From Photobacterium frigidiphilum (GTDB taxonomy: Bacteria; Pseudomonadota; Gammaproteobacteria; Enterobacterales; Vibrionaceae): DNA of 64,000 bases. A program made the position numbers and the translations under genes. Under the pieces are notes generated by a model. That model was not told the origin of the DNA. It searched no databases and worked only from the letters and a program-made list of their open reading frames with translations. The stretch spans positions 1 to 64,000 of the forward strand of contig NZ_PYMJ01000033.1 of NCBI RefSeq assembly GCF_003025615.1, given 5' to 3'. Below, in pieces: positions 53,040 through 62,837 of this stretch (within the stretch, counting starts at the first letter, position 1; each line of letters opens with the position of its first letter).

Positions 53040-54014
53040 TTAGACCTCGATACGCAGTATTTTACGAATCCAAATCATACCTACCAGCATGCACACTCCT
53101 GTAATCATTAATAGGTTTACACCTCGATCAGATTCAAATAAAGGGTCTAAGTAATCGGGTGTAGAGAGATAAATCATGATGACTAAAACAAAGGGAACAC
53201 ACATAAGAATCCATGCCGACATTCTGCCTTCTGCAGATAACGAACGAACCTTACGGAGCAATCGAAAGCGACCTCGAATGACTTCGGAAAGGTTTTCTAA
53301 TGTTTCGGCTAGATTCCCCCCGGTTTCTTTCTGAATAATAACAGCGCTATTAAAGGCCAATACACTAATAGAAGGGTTGCGTTGTGCCAGATTTGCTAAA
53401 GCCACTTTTATATCAACCCCATAGTTTAATTCAGAAAATGTTTTTCCAAATTCTACTGATACTGGTGCTGGCATTTCTTGGCTAACCGTTTTCATCACTT
53501 CGGTAAAAGGGTAGCCAACCAATAGTGCTCGTTTCATGACATCCAAGGCTTCAACGAACTGTTCTTCAAATAAGCATAAACGTTTTTCTGCTTTATATCT
53601 CAGCCAGAATGTAAAAGAAAGTATGATTAAAAATGGCATTAAAACGGAAAAAATAATACTTTTTGTAAGCACTAATGTAATAGGAGCGGCGACAATACTC
53701 ATTATGATTAACCAGAAAATAGTCTTATATGCTTTCCATTCAAGCCCTGCTAACGTTAAATGCTCTGATAAGTATTCACCAACAGCATTGTTTTCCAGTT
53801 TGCGTTCTGTAGGGGTCAGTTTATCGAGGTAATGTTTACGCAATAGTGATTGTTGATTTTGACCATTGCCCGTTTCTGCGATTAATTCGAGCTTATTTTT
53901 TAACAAGCGAGAACGTTTTGCCCGCGAACCAGTAGAAGAAACCAATACGGTTTGCGAAACCACAACGGCCGCTATAAAAAAGACAAGTAAGTATATTTTT
54001 ATATCAAACCCCAT
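53040..54014 (-). CDS. tadB: Tad pilus inner-membrane platform protein TadB
   Basis: Inner-membrane protein of 324 residues, GspF family, partner of TadC. It has an N-terminal membrane helix (about 5-25), a central pair of helices (about 95-135) and two C-terminal helices (about 265-320). The T2SSF domain includes EEQFVEALDVMKRALLVGYPFTEVMKTV and NSAVIIQKETGGNLAETLENLSEVIRGR, standard TadB features. Its first base coincides with the last base of tadA, giving tight coupling. Confidence 0.93.
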   Translation of the reverse strand: MGFDIKIYLLVFFIAAVVVSQTVLVSSTGSRAKRSRLLKNKLELIAETGNGQNQQSLLRKHYLDKLTPTERKLENNAVGEYLSEHLTLAGLEWKAYKTIFWLIIMSIVAAPITLVLTKSIIFSVLMPFLIILSFTFWLRYKAEKRLCLFEEQFVEALDVMKRALLVGYPFTEVMKTVSQEMPAPVSVEFGKTFSELNYGVDIKVALANLAQRNPSISVLAFNSAVIIQKETGGNLAETLENLSEVIRGRFRLLRKVRSLSAEGRMSAWILMCVPFVLVIMIYLSTPDYLDPLFESDRGVNLLMITGVCMLVGMIWIRKILRIEV

Positions 54015-55402
54015 TATTGCCCCCGTAAACTATTATCTGGTGTGAAATGTGAGTAAGGCAGGTTGATCCCCATATGTTTAAAGGCTTCAACAAATGAAGG
54101 AACATTGCCTGTTGCTTGATAATGACCTAATACATTGCCTTGTTCATCGATACCCATACGTTTGAAACAAAAAAGCTCGGTCATGGTAACGACCTCACCT
54201 TCCATACCATTCAGCTCTACAATGCTGGTAATACGGCGCTTACCATCTTCCATTCGACGTAACTGCACAACGATATGAACCGCAGACGCAATTTGTGCGC
54301 GTACGTTTTTTATGGGCATATTCCAGCCTGCCATGGCAAACATATTCTCAATACGCCCTAAAGCATCCCGTGGTGTGTTGGCGTGAATGGTAGTCATTGA
54401 GCCATCATGACCCGTATTCATGGCGGCAAGCATATCAACGGCTTCACCGCCACGAACTTCTCCAACTACAATACGATCTGGACGCATACGTAATGAGTTT
54501 ATAACCAGTTCCCTTTGGGTTATTGCGCCGCTGCCTTCAATATTTGGAGGTCTTGTTTCTAATCTTACGACGTGAGGTTGCTGAAGTTGTAATTCTGCAG
54601 AATCTTCAATGGTAATAATACGCTCATTAGAGGGAATAAAACTTGAGCAAATATTAAGCGTCGTTGTTTTTCCTGAGCCTGTGCCGCCAGAAATTAAAAC
54701 ATTTAAGCGACCCTTAACAATGGCTTGTAGTAAATCTGCCATGGGTTTATTTAGGCTTCCGTAGTCTAAGAGTTGTTCTATGTCCAACTTTTCGACCGCA
54801 AAACGTCGAATAGACAGTGAAGGGCCATCGATAGCTAAAGGTGGAATAATGGCATTTACCCTTGATCCATCTTTGAGTCGTGCATCAACCATTGGTGAAC
54901 TTTCATCAATACGACGTCCGACAAGTGAAACAATGCGATCAATGACATTTAATAAATGAGCATCATCTCTAAATTGGGCTTCTGTCGCTTCTAATTTACC
55001 CTTCCGTTCAATATAAATGCTGGCATGGCCATTAACCAAAATATCTGAAATGGTAGGATCTTTTAATAAAGGTTCTAAGGGGCCAAGTCCTAGAATTTCA
55101 TCAATAATTTCGTTGATGATTCTTATACGTGCATCGGCGTTTAAAGGGACATTTTGGTCTAGTAGCAAGGTAGAGGCAGCATCAAAAATTTGTTCTTTTG
55201 CTTGTTCTCTATCTAGGGTTTCTATCAGTGATAAATCGAGTGAGTTAAATAATTCTTCTAGAAGATTTTTTTTAATTCGGCGATCACTCTCACTGATAGA
55301 GTGCTGTTGTGGTCTTGATTCTTGTTCTTTAACCTCGGTATTAACTTTCACGGGGTTATTTTCTATAATCAGCTCTGCTGGTGGTTCCTTTTTAAAAAAC
55401 AT
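54014..55402 (-). CDS. tadA: Tad pilus assembly ATPase TadA (CpaF)
   Basis: Cytoplasmic hexameric ATPase that powers Flp pilus assembly, and possibly retraction; 462 residues. The CpaF-type N-terminal domain ([20 protein letters not shown], about 105-124) precedes the RecA-like core: Walker A GGTGSGKT (239-246), Asp box ([10 protein letters not shown]), Walker B ([17 protein letters not shown]) and His box ([18 protein letters not shown]). All catalytic elements are intact. It lies between tadZ, two bases away, and tadB, with a one-base overlap. Confidence 0.96.
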   Translation of the reverse strand: MFFKKEPPAELIIENNPVKVNTEVKEQESRPQQHSISESDRRIKKNLLEELFNSLDLSLIETLDREQAKEQIFDAASTLLLDQNVPLNADARIRIINEIIDEILGLGPLEPLLKDPTISDILVNGHASIYIERKGKLEATEAQFRDDAHLLNVIDRIVSLVGRRIDESSPMVDARLKDGSRVNAIIPPLAIDGPSLSIRRFAVEKLDIEQLLDYGSLNKPMADLLQAIVKGRLNVLISGGTGSGKTTTLNICSSFIPSNERIITIEDSAELQLQQPHVVRLETRPPNIEGSGAITQRELVINSLRMRPDRIVVGEVRGGEAVDMLAAMNTGHDGSMTTIHANTPRDALGRIENMFAMAGWNMPIKNVRAQIASAVHIVVQLRRMEDGKRRITSIVELNGMEGEVVTMTELFCFKRMGIDEQGNVLGHYQATGNVPSFVEAFKHMGINLPYSHFTPDNSLRGQ

Positions 55403-55404
55403 AT

Positions 55405-56643
55405 CTAATTCCTTATGAATGAAAATAACCGTTCAATACCTTTCAATTTTTTCTCGTTCTTATTGAGTATTATGTTAGAGATTGTTCTCATCTCTTTAAT
55501 AATCGGCTGCTTGCTAGAGTGAGTGGCAAGTAGTTCGCCTAAATTGGTTGAAGCGCTCACAGATTGAAAGTCATTAGGAACTAAAAGCAGTTCATCAATA
55601 TGTAGTGATTTTTTTATTTCTTCAGGTGTTATTTCGATCTTTTTTGAATAACGATTAACAATGATTTTAAATTTTTTATCATTAATACCCAAAAGGTGTT
55701 TAAGTTGTTTGATTAAATTTGCAGCTTCTCTTATCGCAGGTACATTCTGTTGCACAACGATAAAAATATATTCGGCCTCTGATAGGGCAGGCAAAGTGAA
55801 TTTTTCTATACCACGCGACATATCTATAATTATATGTTCAAAGTTAGCCCTCAATTTAGTTAGAAATTGGTTAAATGCAAGAGGGGAGTGTGTAGGTATA
55901 GTGTCAAATAGCTTATCTTTACGACTTGCAATAAAACGTAACCCTGATTCATGTTTTGATAGCAGCCCTTGTAAAGCGTATTCATCTAGCTCATCTGTTT
56001 GTTCTAAAGCATCGCTCAATATGAATTTAGGGTTGGTTGAAAGCAAATTGGGTATACAACCAAATTGGGCATCAGTATCAATGAGTACAGGTGGGGAAGT
56101 ATGCTGTAAAGTCACCATATGTGCGACAGTTGTTGCTATTATAGACGCGCCCATTCCACCTTTAGCATTAATGAAAACACTTATTTCGCCTAGCTTTACG
56201 TCGCTTTTTTTTAAGGTTGCACAATCAAAAAATACCTGATCTAACTCTTCTTCACCAAATGGAATTGTTAATACATCTTTAACGCCAAATTTAAGCGCTT
56301 GGCGCATTATGATTGTATCAGCATGGTCAACCAGTAATACAATATCGGGTATCCGTGAGTTTTCTTTTAGTGCCTGTTTTAACGATACGATAAGTGTTTG
56401 CCAATCATCTTTTCCATCCATTAGAATCAAATCAGGTGTGGTTGATTCTTTTAATTGACTTAAACTTTGCTCGACTTCTGAGTTAGTCATGCTGATAAAC
56501 TTTGCATTCGACCACAATGATATATAAGCAGATAGGTGAGATGTGAACTGATCATTATTACTAATAACCCAACCTTTTAAAAGGGTAGCTAATGGCAGTT
56601 TGGCTTTTTTTTCTTTATTTTCTACTGCTTGTAAATTATTCAT
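55405..56643 (-). CDS. tadZ: Tad pilus localisation protein TadZ (CpaE-like)
   Basis: Cytoplasmic ParA/MinD-superfamily protein that positions the Tad machine at a cell pole; 412 residues. An N-terminal receiver-like domain (about 25-145, with [11 protein letters not shown] and [14 protein letters not shown]) lacks a full set of phosphorylation residues, as in other TadZ/CpaE proteins. The P-loop is deviant, [16 protein letters not shown] (about 160-175), where the lysine at the second position marks the ParA/MinD family and a Ser replaces the usual Lys-Thr/Ser pair. Switch motif IDTDAQFG is present. It sits between the pseudopilin genes and tadA. Confidence 0.92.
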   Translation of the reverse strand: MNNLQAVENKEKKAKLPLATLLKGWVISNNDQFTSHLSAYISLWSNAKFISMTNSEVEQSLSQLKESTTPDLILMDGKDDWQTLIVSLKQALKENSRIPDIVLLVDHADTIIMRQALKFGVKDVLTIPFGEEELDQVFFDCATLKKSDVKLGEISVFINAKGGMGASIIATTVAHMVTLQHTSPPVLIDTDAQFGCIPNLLSTNPKFILSDALEQTDELDEYALQGLLSKHESGLRFIASRKDKLFDTIPTHSPLAFNQFLTKLRANFEHIIIDMSRGIEKFTLPALSEAEYIFIVVQQNVPAIREAANLIKQLKHLLGINDKKFKIIVNRYSKKIEITPEEIKKSLHIDELLLVPNDFQSVSASTNLGELLATHSSKQPIIKEMRTISNIILNKNEKKLKGIERLFSFIRN

Positions 56644-56656
56644 ATGTCACCATTCT

Positions 56657-57145
56657 TTAGCAGTCAGACAAGCCAGTGCGAGTAACGCCTAAACTTTCTC
56701 TAGGTAATTGGGTTGTGAAGCTGGGGGCGATAAAATCAACACCAAAGGTAGCCAGTGGAATAATCAAATTTATTTCGTAGTCAACAATGCTTGCTTCTAC
56801 ATATTCAATGGTAAGAAATGTTGATGCGTCAGATAATGAGCCCGCTATTTCACTGCCATCACTACCTAAATATTTTATTTGGATGTTGTTCGATGTGAAA
56901 TTTTGAAGTGGAACATTATCAACAATAGCAGCCGTTAGTATGTCGGCTTGCTCTGCGGTGGTAACTTGGCAAACACTGGCTAATCGTGCGGTACGCCTGC
57001 TCGTTTCATTGAGCACATGCCATGTAAACATCAAACGCCCAAATTCAATGATTGCAAAGATGATGATAAAGAATAAAACAGCGACAATACTGAATTCTAC
57101 AATGGTTATTCCATGTTGTTTATTATTTAGTGTTAGTAGTTTCAT
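56657..57145 (-). CDS. TadE/TadF-like pseudopilin (second of two)
   Basis: Minor pilin-like protein of the tad machinery, 162 residues. The prepilin cleavage region is QHG-ITIVEFSIV (around residue 12), followed by a hydrophobic helix and EFGRLMFTWHVLNETSRRTAR, as in TadE-like proteins. TadV, the prepilin peptidase encoded upstream, is the probable processing enzyme. Two cysteines (SVCQV and the C-terminal SDC) may form a disulphide in the periplasm. It begins one base before the stop of the preceding pseudopilin ends. TadE and TadF are hard to separate by eye, so no symbol is given. Confidence 0.87.
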   Translation of the reverse strand: MKLLTLNNKQHGITIVEFSIVAVLFFIIIFAIIEFGRLMFTWHVLNETSRRTARLASVCQVTTAEQADILTAAIVDNVPLQNFTSNNIQIKYLGSDGSEIAGSLSDASTFLTIEYVEASIVDYEINLIIPLATFGVDFIAPSFTTQLPRESLGVTRTGLSDC

Positions 57146-57591
57146 TACAGCACCCTCATCGTATAACTGGACGTCATATTAAAGTTGAGAGAAATATCAT
57201 CACCAGAAAAAAAATTGGGTAGTGTCGTTAATACGGGTTGAAAAGGATATACGACCTCTACTTGCACATAATTGTTGTTAAAAGTGACAGATACATGATC
57301 AGTCGTTAACGAGGGGAGTAAACTATCGTTACCAGTACTGGTTGTACCGTATACAACAAGGTTGCTAGCATTAGCTACCTGTGAATCTGTTAACGAATAA
57401 ACGCCTGTTGTGCCAGATCCAATCACATTGGCAAGGTAGCGAGTGCTATCGCGGCTTAATTTTTCTAGTTCTGAATAGAGGTAAAAGGCACGGCCTAGTT
57501 CTAATATCGATAGAAGTAATATTAATAAAACGGGTAGAATAATCGTAAATTCGACCATGGCTAACCCTTGTTGAAGACGTATACTTTTCAT
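57145..57591 (-). CDS. tadE: TadE-like pseudopilin (first of two)
   Basis: Minor pilin-like protein of 148 residues. The N-terminal region QQG-LAMVEFTIILPVL shows the prepilin peptidase site and the conserved Glu at mature position 5, then a hydrophobic helix and LELGRAFYLYSELEKLSRDSTRY, the TadE signature. The rest is a small beta-rich domain. Its ends overlap the neighbouring genes by one base on each side, so it is translated as part of a tightly packed tadG-tadE-tadF set. Confidence 0.88.
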   Translation of the reverse strand: MKSIRLQQGLAMVEFTIILPVLLILLLSILELGRAFYLYSELEKLSRDSTRYLANVIGSGTTGVYSLTDSQVANASNLVVYGTTSTGNDSLLPSLTTDHVSVTFNNNYVQVEVVYPFQPVLTTLPNFFSGDDISLNFNMTSSYTMRVL

Positions 57592-58901
57592 TATGAATCC
57601 TCACTGTCAGGATCATTAAAGAGTACAATTTTATAAGGACCGTTCTGGCTTGGTGTTATGCCCGGGTTACCTGTGTTAACTCGGCAATCTTTAATGAATT
57701 CGCCGACAATCCACGAACTATTTCCTCCTCCTCCTTTCTCATCTACATGAGCCGTTTCACTTAATGGTTGTACTAAGAAAAAACAGCCAAGCCCTTTTAA
57801 AGGTATATCTATTCGCCCACCTGATTTGTCAATTTCATCGCATTTAAGAATAGGTACACTTAATACTCTGCGAAAATATCCTTCTGATTGGCATGTAGGA
57901 TCAGATAGACAACTTTCAAAATCTTGATTATTGTTATAATCATCAAAACTATATATATCGTCGTGAGATAGCGTGGTTTGATACTCTTCAGTGGTATTGC
58001 CATTCCCATCATCAACCTCGACAGTTTGTACTTCAACTAAATTATTTTTGTCGTAGTAGGTATCTTTATCGGCCGGATATATATTTTCATCGTTCTTGAA
58101 TGTACCTTCGTAAACACCAAATCGTGTATCGATACCCCGAGTGGGGCCAACCATGTTTCCAGGCTCTGAGGTTATTATTTCATCTTCAACAACAGTTAAA
58201 CATGCATCGAAACTGCCTGCGAGTGCTTCACCATAGGAGTTCGCACCGGGTACGGCATTGCCATCTGCATCTTTTAGTGCCATAGGCATAAAGTTACCAG
58301 ATCCGATGGCTGAGTCTTTAGAGCTTGAGGCTTTTAATACATGTAACGACCCCTCATCGTAACCAGAGAGAGTGGTATCACTTTCATCTCCTTCGCAAAT
58401 ACTGAGTGGTACAACATTGCAGGTTGTTGTAATACTGCTACTTGGACCTGCGACAGCTGATGATCTTGCTGACATATCGATGTTAAAAATGGCGACAAGG
58501 TAATCAGCAACATCAACATCTTCTATGCGAACCCTGACATACGGTGAGGAGGTAGTAATTGTTGCTGAATCGAAGGGGAGAGACTCTGAAAATTCATAAT
58601 GAATATCAGTATCATCAATGGTCATGGAACCAAAACCATCTAACGCAAGGTTATTATTAATGGCTTCATTTCCAGCCAGAATAGCCGTAGCGTGATCGCC
58701 ACCTAAATCAATCGCTTTAGCGGCGCTAAGAGCGGCAGAATCGACAAGGTTTTGCAATTTACCTTTAGATAAAATCAAATTACCAACATCTAGAGCAAGC
58801 GCGCCCGCACCAATTAAAACGACCATGGCTAATGTTGCAAAAATTGCCACTACGCCTTTTTGAGCGCGATAGGGGGATGCAATAATTCGTTTAATAACCA
58901 T
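57591..58901 (-). CDS. tadG: TadG-like pilus assembly protein
   Basis: Membrane-anchored extracytoplasmic protein of 436 residues. The N-terminus is pseudopilin-like: QKG-VVAIFATLAMVVLIGAGALALDVGNLILSKGKLQNLVDSAALSAAKAIDLG, the TadG/DUF2134-type signature in which ALDVGNL and DSAALSAAKA are conserved. A long periplasmic part with several cysteines follows; no complete von Willebrand A domain is evident. The ATG at 58901 has AAGGAG upstream. In this operon it precedes the TadE-like genes, whereas in Aggregatibacter tadG is last. Confidence 0.85.
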   Translation of the reverse strand: MVIKRIIASPYRAQKGVVAIFATLAMVVLIGAGALALDVGNLILSKGKLQNLVDSAALSAAKAIDLGGDHATAILAGNEAINNNLALDGFGSMTIDDTDIHYEFSESLPFDSATITTSSPYVRVRIEDVDVADYLVAIFNIDMSARSSAVAGPSSSITTTCNVVPLSICEGDESDTTLSGYDEGSLHVLKASSSKDSAIGSGNFMPMALKDADGNAVPGANSYGEALAGSFDACLTVVEDEIITSEPGNMVGPTRGIDTRFGVYEGTFKNDENIYPADKDTYYDKNNLVEVQTVEVDDGNGNTTEEYQTTLSHDDIYSFDDYNNNQDFESCLSDPTCQSEGYFRRVLSVPILKCDEIDKSGGRIDIPLKGLGCFFLVQPLSETAHVDEKGGGGNSSWIVGEFIKDCRVNTGNPGITPSQNGPYKIVLFNDPDSEDS

Positions 58902-58940
58902 GGGTACTCCTTGTTTTATGAAATGTATCTATTGCCTTTC

Positions 58941-59192
58941 TTACGATTCGTCGATTAATGTTTTATTCTTTAATTCCTTCCCTTCTTTTCCTTCATTACC
59001 GGAACTAATTGCTTTTGATGCTTTTTTACCACTGTAAGGAGGAGAGCCCACAGGTACTTTATTTTCAGCTAATGGATCGACAGTTTGCATGCGGATCATT
59101 TTGTTTCGGCTATCACCTAAATTAAATTCGTTCGCACAGCTTGATACAGACATCGCCATAATAAAGGTCGTAAACATAATTATTTTCATCAT
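58941..59192 (-). CDS. Small lipoprotein in the tad operon
   Basis: Predicted lipoprotein of 83 residues without a family I recognise. The N-terminus MMKIIMFTTFIMAMSVSSC gives a lipobox with the modified Cys at 19. The mature part is hydrophilic and low in complexity, rich in Lys, Gly and Ser (KKASKAISSGNEGKEGKELK), with NKVPVGSPPYSGKK before it, so it may be an extended linker or periplasmic tether. It lies just after rcpA (8 bp gap) and before tadG. Position suggests a secretin-associated role, in place of the missing RcpB-type gene; this is inference. Confidence 0.7.
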   Translation of the reverse strand: MMKIIMFTTFIMAMSVSSCANEFNLGDSRNKMIRMQTVDPLAENKVPVGSPPYSGKKASKAISSGNEGKEGKELKNKTLIDES

Positions 59193-59200
59193 CTTATTCC

Positions 59201-60670
59201 TTATAATTGATGTCCGAATCGACCTTCAGATCCAGCCTTAGGTGCAATACTGTAATTTGAAGAGTTAGATGTTTGTGTATAGCTATTCTCTGTCGGTTCA
59301 TTACGTTTTAGTTCACTCATGCGACCCAGTAAGTAGTATTCCCAATCATTGGGTTCAACAAAATTATCTGTTGGTAGAGTAATATCTTGTTTACGTACAG
59401 GTTTGGCTAAACGAGGTGTAACAAGAATGACAAGTTCGGTTTCACCTTTACGAAATGATTGGCTACGAAATAATTGACCAATAATGGGTAAATCACCTAA
59501 ACCAGGCAGCTTTTCTACGACATCAGTAATGTTTTCATTGAGTAACCCAGCAATACCGATTGTTTGACCATTACCAAGTTCTATGGTTGTTTTGGCTCCA
59601 CGCTTTGAAAGGGAAGGAACAAAAAATTGAGTATTAGTACCACTAGGAGCTATAGAAACGGCATTTTGGTTCGATATTTCACTCACTTCGATATTCAAAG
59701 CGAGATTGATGCTGTCAGCAGACATAACGGTAGGAATAAATTTTAAAGCGACCCCAAATTCTTTAAACTCAATGGTAATATTTTCATCATTCGGAACCGG
59801 TATCGGGAATTCACCCCCAGAAATAAACTCTGCTTCTTCACCACTTATGGCGGTTAAAGTGGGTTCTGCTAATACTTTGGCTAACCCATTTGTTTTTGCT
59901 ATGTCAAAAGCGGCAGCAAAGAGGGTGTTACTACTTAAGAAACTTGCGAATAAACCGTTATCGTCAATGCTTAGTGGGTTTGAAATTGCGGCATCTATAA
60001 TAGGATCTATTATCCCTACATTACTAGGCACACTTGCTCCGCCACTTGCTCCTCCCCATGTCCAATTTCCACCTTGATGGGCAAAAACAAATTTAGAATC
60101 AAATTCACGTACCAATGATCGCTGTACCTCGGCAACGGTAACCTCTAACATGACTTGATGTGAGCCACCAACAGCCATTAAATTAATAATTTCACCGTCA
60201 GCTGTGAAGGTGTTTGCTATTTCAACCGCGGTCGCGATTTTATCAGCGCTAGATACCTCACCACTTAGCACTAATTTATTTTGGCTGGTATAAACTGAAA
60301 TTTTTTCATTGGGCATGAATTCATATAACTTGGATTTTAGCGCGTTTAAGTCGTGCGTAACTTCGACATCTAATACTGTGATTAATTGATCTCTTGAATC
60401 CCAAATTATGACGTTGGTGGTGCCGAATTGCTTGCCTAACACATAAATCTTGTTTGAACGAAGAATTAAAATATCGGCAATCGCTGGGTTACCAACCGAT
60501 ATTTTCTTTGCTCTTCCTGGAATTTCAATCAAACGTGATTTGTTGTGTGGTACTGAGATACTTTCAGTTCGAGTGGCATTCACATTGGTCGTAAAGCATA
60601 AGCTAACCAACAGAATACTCAAAAAAACGATGCATTTTTTGTAAAGGGCTTTTATCGCTGTAAATTCCAT
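59201..60670 (-). CDS. rcpA: Tad pilus secretin RcpA (CpaC)
   Basis: Outer-membrane secretin ring through which the Flp pilus passes, 489 residues. A signal peptide ends about NVNA (residue 32). An N-terminal domain (SRLIEIPGRAKKISVGNPAIADI and VLGKQFGTTNVIIWD), a BON-like domain (about 105-170), then the secretin core: AEPTLTAISGEEAEFISGGE, the FKEFGVALKFIP strand and LSKRGAKTTIELGNGQTIGIAGLL, ending with LPIIGQLFRSQSFRKGETELVILVTP. All secretin landmarks are present. It is between rcpC (18 bp) and the small lipoprotein gene. Confidence 0.95.
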   Translation of the reverse strand: MEFTAIKALYKKCIVFLSILLVSLCFTTNVNATRTESISVPHNKSRLIEIPGRAKKISVGNPAIADILILRSNKIYVLGKQFGTTNVIIWDSRDQLITVLDVEVTHDLNALKSKLYEFMPNEKISVYTSQNKLVLSGEVSSADKIATAVEIANTFTADGEIINLMAVGGSHQVMLEVTVAEVQRSLVREFDSKFVFAHQGGNWTWGGASGGASVPSNVGIIDPIIDAAISNPLSIDDNGLFASFLSSNTLFAAAFDIAKTNGLAKVLAEPTLTAISGEEAEFISGGEFPIPVPNDENITIEFKEFGVALKFIPTVMSADSINLALNIEVSEISNQNAVSIAPSGTNTQFFVPSLSKRGAKTTIELGNGQTIGIAGLLNENITDVVEKLPGLGDLPIIGQLFRSQSFRKGETELVILVTPRLAKPVRKQDITLPTDNFVEPNDWEYYLLGRMSELKRNEPTENSYTQTSNSSNYSIAPKAGSEGRFGHQL

Positions 60671-60688
60671 TTTATTGACTCCATGTGA

Positions 60689-61483
60689 CTATATACGTAC
60701 GTTGACACGACTTGTGTCAGTCCCTTTAATAATGGTTACTGCATCGGTTGTGCGACGATAAACACGCTTTTTTTGTTCAATATCATTGGGGTTACGCAGT
60801 GAAAGCTGTAATTCACCTTTAGATTTAGCGGTGACTAAAGACTCTGCTTGTTTCGGGGTTAATTCTAATGTGACAGCCCGAACAATAACGGGTTTTGAAT
60901 CATCTGTTCGGGCTGTTTGATCGACCGCGAGAATTTTAATTTTCTTTAATACTGTTATAGCGTTGTTTGATTTTTCTTTGGTATAGATAACATCGACAAA
61001 ATCACCGGGTAATAAGAACCCTGCTACACCTATAACATCATTCACTCGAATGGTAACGGCACGCATATTTGGTGAAATTAAAGCGGCAAGCGTTGTCCCT
61101 TCTCCTGGCGTTACAAGGCGTTCTTTTCGTAATAGGTCACCTTCAAATATTTCATTCCGAGCAAGCATACCCACGACTTGTTCTGGTGTTTCATACCCTT
61201 TACTTTTTACTAGATCTGTAGGGTAGTATTCGATGCTAAGATGCTTAGCTTCAATTTTTGTGCCCAGTGGAATTCTTTGTTGAGCCATTACTCTTGGTAC
61301 TTTAGGTTCTTCTTTCATAACTTCTTTTATTTGAACTTCAACCTCTGTAACCCGCTCTGCGGGTTTAGTTTGCGCATTGAGGTTGGCTTGTTTTGATTGT
61401 AACCAGTTGTTAGCCAATATTAGCGCGCCAAGACCCATCATGATTGAAATGAATAAGGTCAGAAATATCTTGCCTTTAGCCAT
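60689..61483 (-). CDS. rcpC: Tad pilus assembly protein RcpC (CpaB)
   Basis: Periplasmic or inner-membrane-anchored protein of 264 residues that works with the secretin. One N-terminal helix (about 7-27) is followed by a SAF-type beta-clip domain (PRVMAQQRIPLGTKIEAKHLSIEYYP, about 63-88) and the RcpC/CpaB domain with RAVTIRVNDVIGVAGFLLPGDFVDVIYT (about 133-160), the main family signature. Its start overlaps the upstream AAA+ gene by eight bases. Confidence 0.93.
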   Translation of the reverse strand: MAKGKIFLTLFISIMMGLGALILANNWLQSKQANLNAQTKPAERVTEVEVQIKEVMKEEPKVPRVMAQQRIPLGTKIEAKHLSIEYYPTDLVKSKGYETPEQVVGMLARNEIFEGDLLRKERLVTPGEGTTLAALISPNMRAVTIRVNDVIGVAGFLLPGDFVDVIYTKEKSNNAITVLKKIKILAVDQTARTDDSKPVIVRAVTLELTPKQAESLVTAKSKGELQLSLRNPNDIEQKKRVYRRTTDAVTIIKGTDTSRVNVRI

Positions 61484-62822
61484 GTGTACCTCCTAATACA
61501 TCATGCTCAGCACGATCAACAAAATAGCTGCTCCAGACACTATCAATAAGTGACGGGGTTATATGTTTTTCAAGCTGGAAAAAATCAATTTGATTGCGAC
61601 ACATGGTCACAAGATCCCTTGGGTAGCAAGGTAATAACGGAATATTATGATTCTTATGGAGTGTGTCGATAACATGTTTAAGGCTTTCACTTGGAATGCT
61701 TAAATCATGAAATAAACCCTGTTGTTGCCATAGATATTGATAGTCACTAATCGATATCGGTTCAAATTCAATTTTGTAACCAATACGACGAAGAAATGCA
61801 TCGTCGGCAAGCTTAGCTGGGTGAATGTTAGAAGAAAAAACCAATACTTGTTCGAATGGAATATCAAAATGTTCACCTGAAGCCATAGCGAGGTAATCGA
61901 TTTTTTCTTCTAAAGGAACAATCCAGCGATTGAGTATCGTATCAACAGAGACTCTTTGACGGCCAAGATCATCAATAAGAAAAATACCGTTATTGGCTTT
62001 CATTTGAAGCGGGGCGCGGTTTATTTTATGGGCTATATCATAAGAGACTTCAAACATTTTATCGGTTAGCTCACCACCGACCACGACTTCAGGCCGTTTA
62101 CATAAAAGTAGTCGCTCATCATGCCCGTTATCTAGGCGTAAACTTTGCGCTGAGGTTGCGGGTGTAGAACTCACTTTTTCATGAATAATCGGGTCGTAAA
62201 CTTGTAATATTTGATGCCCGATACACACTGAATGAGGAATATAGACGTTAGAATTGAACATTCTTACAAGGCGGCGAGAAACATAGGTTTTACCCGTGCC
62301 CGGTAAACCGTAAATAAAGATGGCTCTTCCTGAGTTAAGTGCAGGTCCTAACTGACCAACCAATTTTTCTGGCAATATTAAATCGCTTAACCCTTCTTTG
62401 AGGCTTTTAGGCGTCACTGATTCTTTATTTAAGCTTTGTGAGGTAACAATTTTTTTATAAAGTGAAAGAGGAATAGGGCTCGGCCCAAGATATCCATCGC
62501 GTTGTAACTCATGCTGGGAAAATAACATCCCTTTCTTGGTTAGCGCATAACGGATACCTTTGTCGATTCTTAAATCAGACCGCACCTCTACAAGCGCTTC
62601 TGCCTTAAGTTTTTGAGCTAAAATATCGATAAGGTTACCGGGTAATGCCATCGACTGTGAAAGGTGAGGCACATCTAAATCAATGGCTTGAGATAAATGT
62701 TTTAACAGTAAACTTTCAAGTAGCCGTGAAGGAATGCCCGTTTGCTCAATGGTTCGTGGTTTAGGAAGCAAATCATTAGGATTCGTTGATTCAGCGATAA
62801 CTGAAGAAGCAGAATGCATCAT
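61476..62822 (-). CDS. AAA+ ATPase of the tad locus (role unknown)
   Basis: Cytoplasmic ATPase of 448 residues seen in some gamma-proteobacterial tad loci but not part of the classical tad gene set. A winged-helix-like N-terminal region (about 30-105) contains LTKKGMLFSQHEL. The AAA+ core has Walker A GLPGTGKT (172-179) and Walker B FLIDD (281-285), followed by LGRQRVSVDTILNRWI and sensor-like VLVFSSNIHP, with a probable arginine finger in DDAFLRRIGYKIEF. The fold resembles MoxR/ClpX-type remodelling ATPases rather than the secretion ATPase TadA. It is placed between tadV and rcpC with an eight-base overlap to rcpC, so it is translated with the machine. Its substrate is unknown. Confidence 0.85.
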   Translation of the reverse strand: MMHSASSVIAESTNPNDLLPKPRTIEQTGIPSRLLESLLLKHLSQAIDLDVPHLSQSMALPGNLIDILAQKLKAEALVEVRSDLRIDKGIRYALTKKGMLFSQHELQRDGYLGPSPIPLSLYKKIVTSQSLNKESVTPKSLKEGLSDLILPEKLVGQLGPALNSGRAIFIYGLPGTGKTYVSRRLVRMFNSNVYIPHSVCIGHQILQVYDPIIHEKVSSTPATSAQSLRLDNGHDERLLLCKRPEVVVGGELTDKMFEVSYDIAHKINRAPLQMKANNGIFLIDDLGRQRVSVDTILNRWIVPLEEKIDYLAMASGEHFDIPFEQVLVFSSNIHPAKLADDAFLRRIGYKIEFEPISISDYQYLWQQQGLFHDLSIPSESLKHVIDTLHKNHNIPLLPCYPRDLVTMCRNQIDFFQLEKHITPSLIDSVWSSYFVDRAEHDVLGGTHG

Positions 62823-62837
62823 AGATTAGCCTCATAA

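Noticed and set aside
53536-56239. Plus-strand frames opposite tadB, tadA and tadZ
   Set aside because: They are antisense shadows of strongly supported tad genes and are Ser/Leu-rich without ribosome sites.
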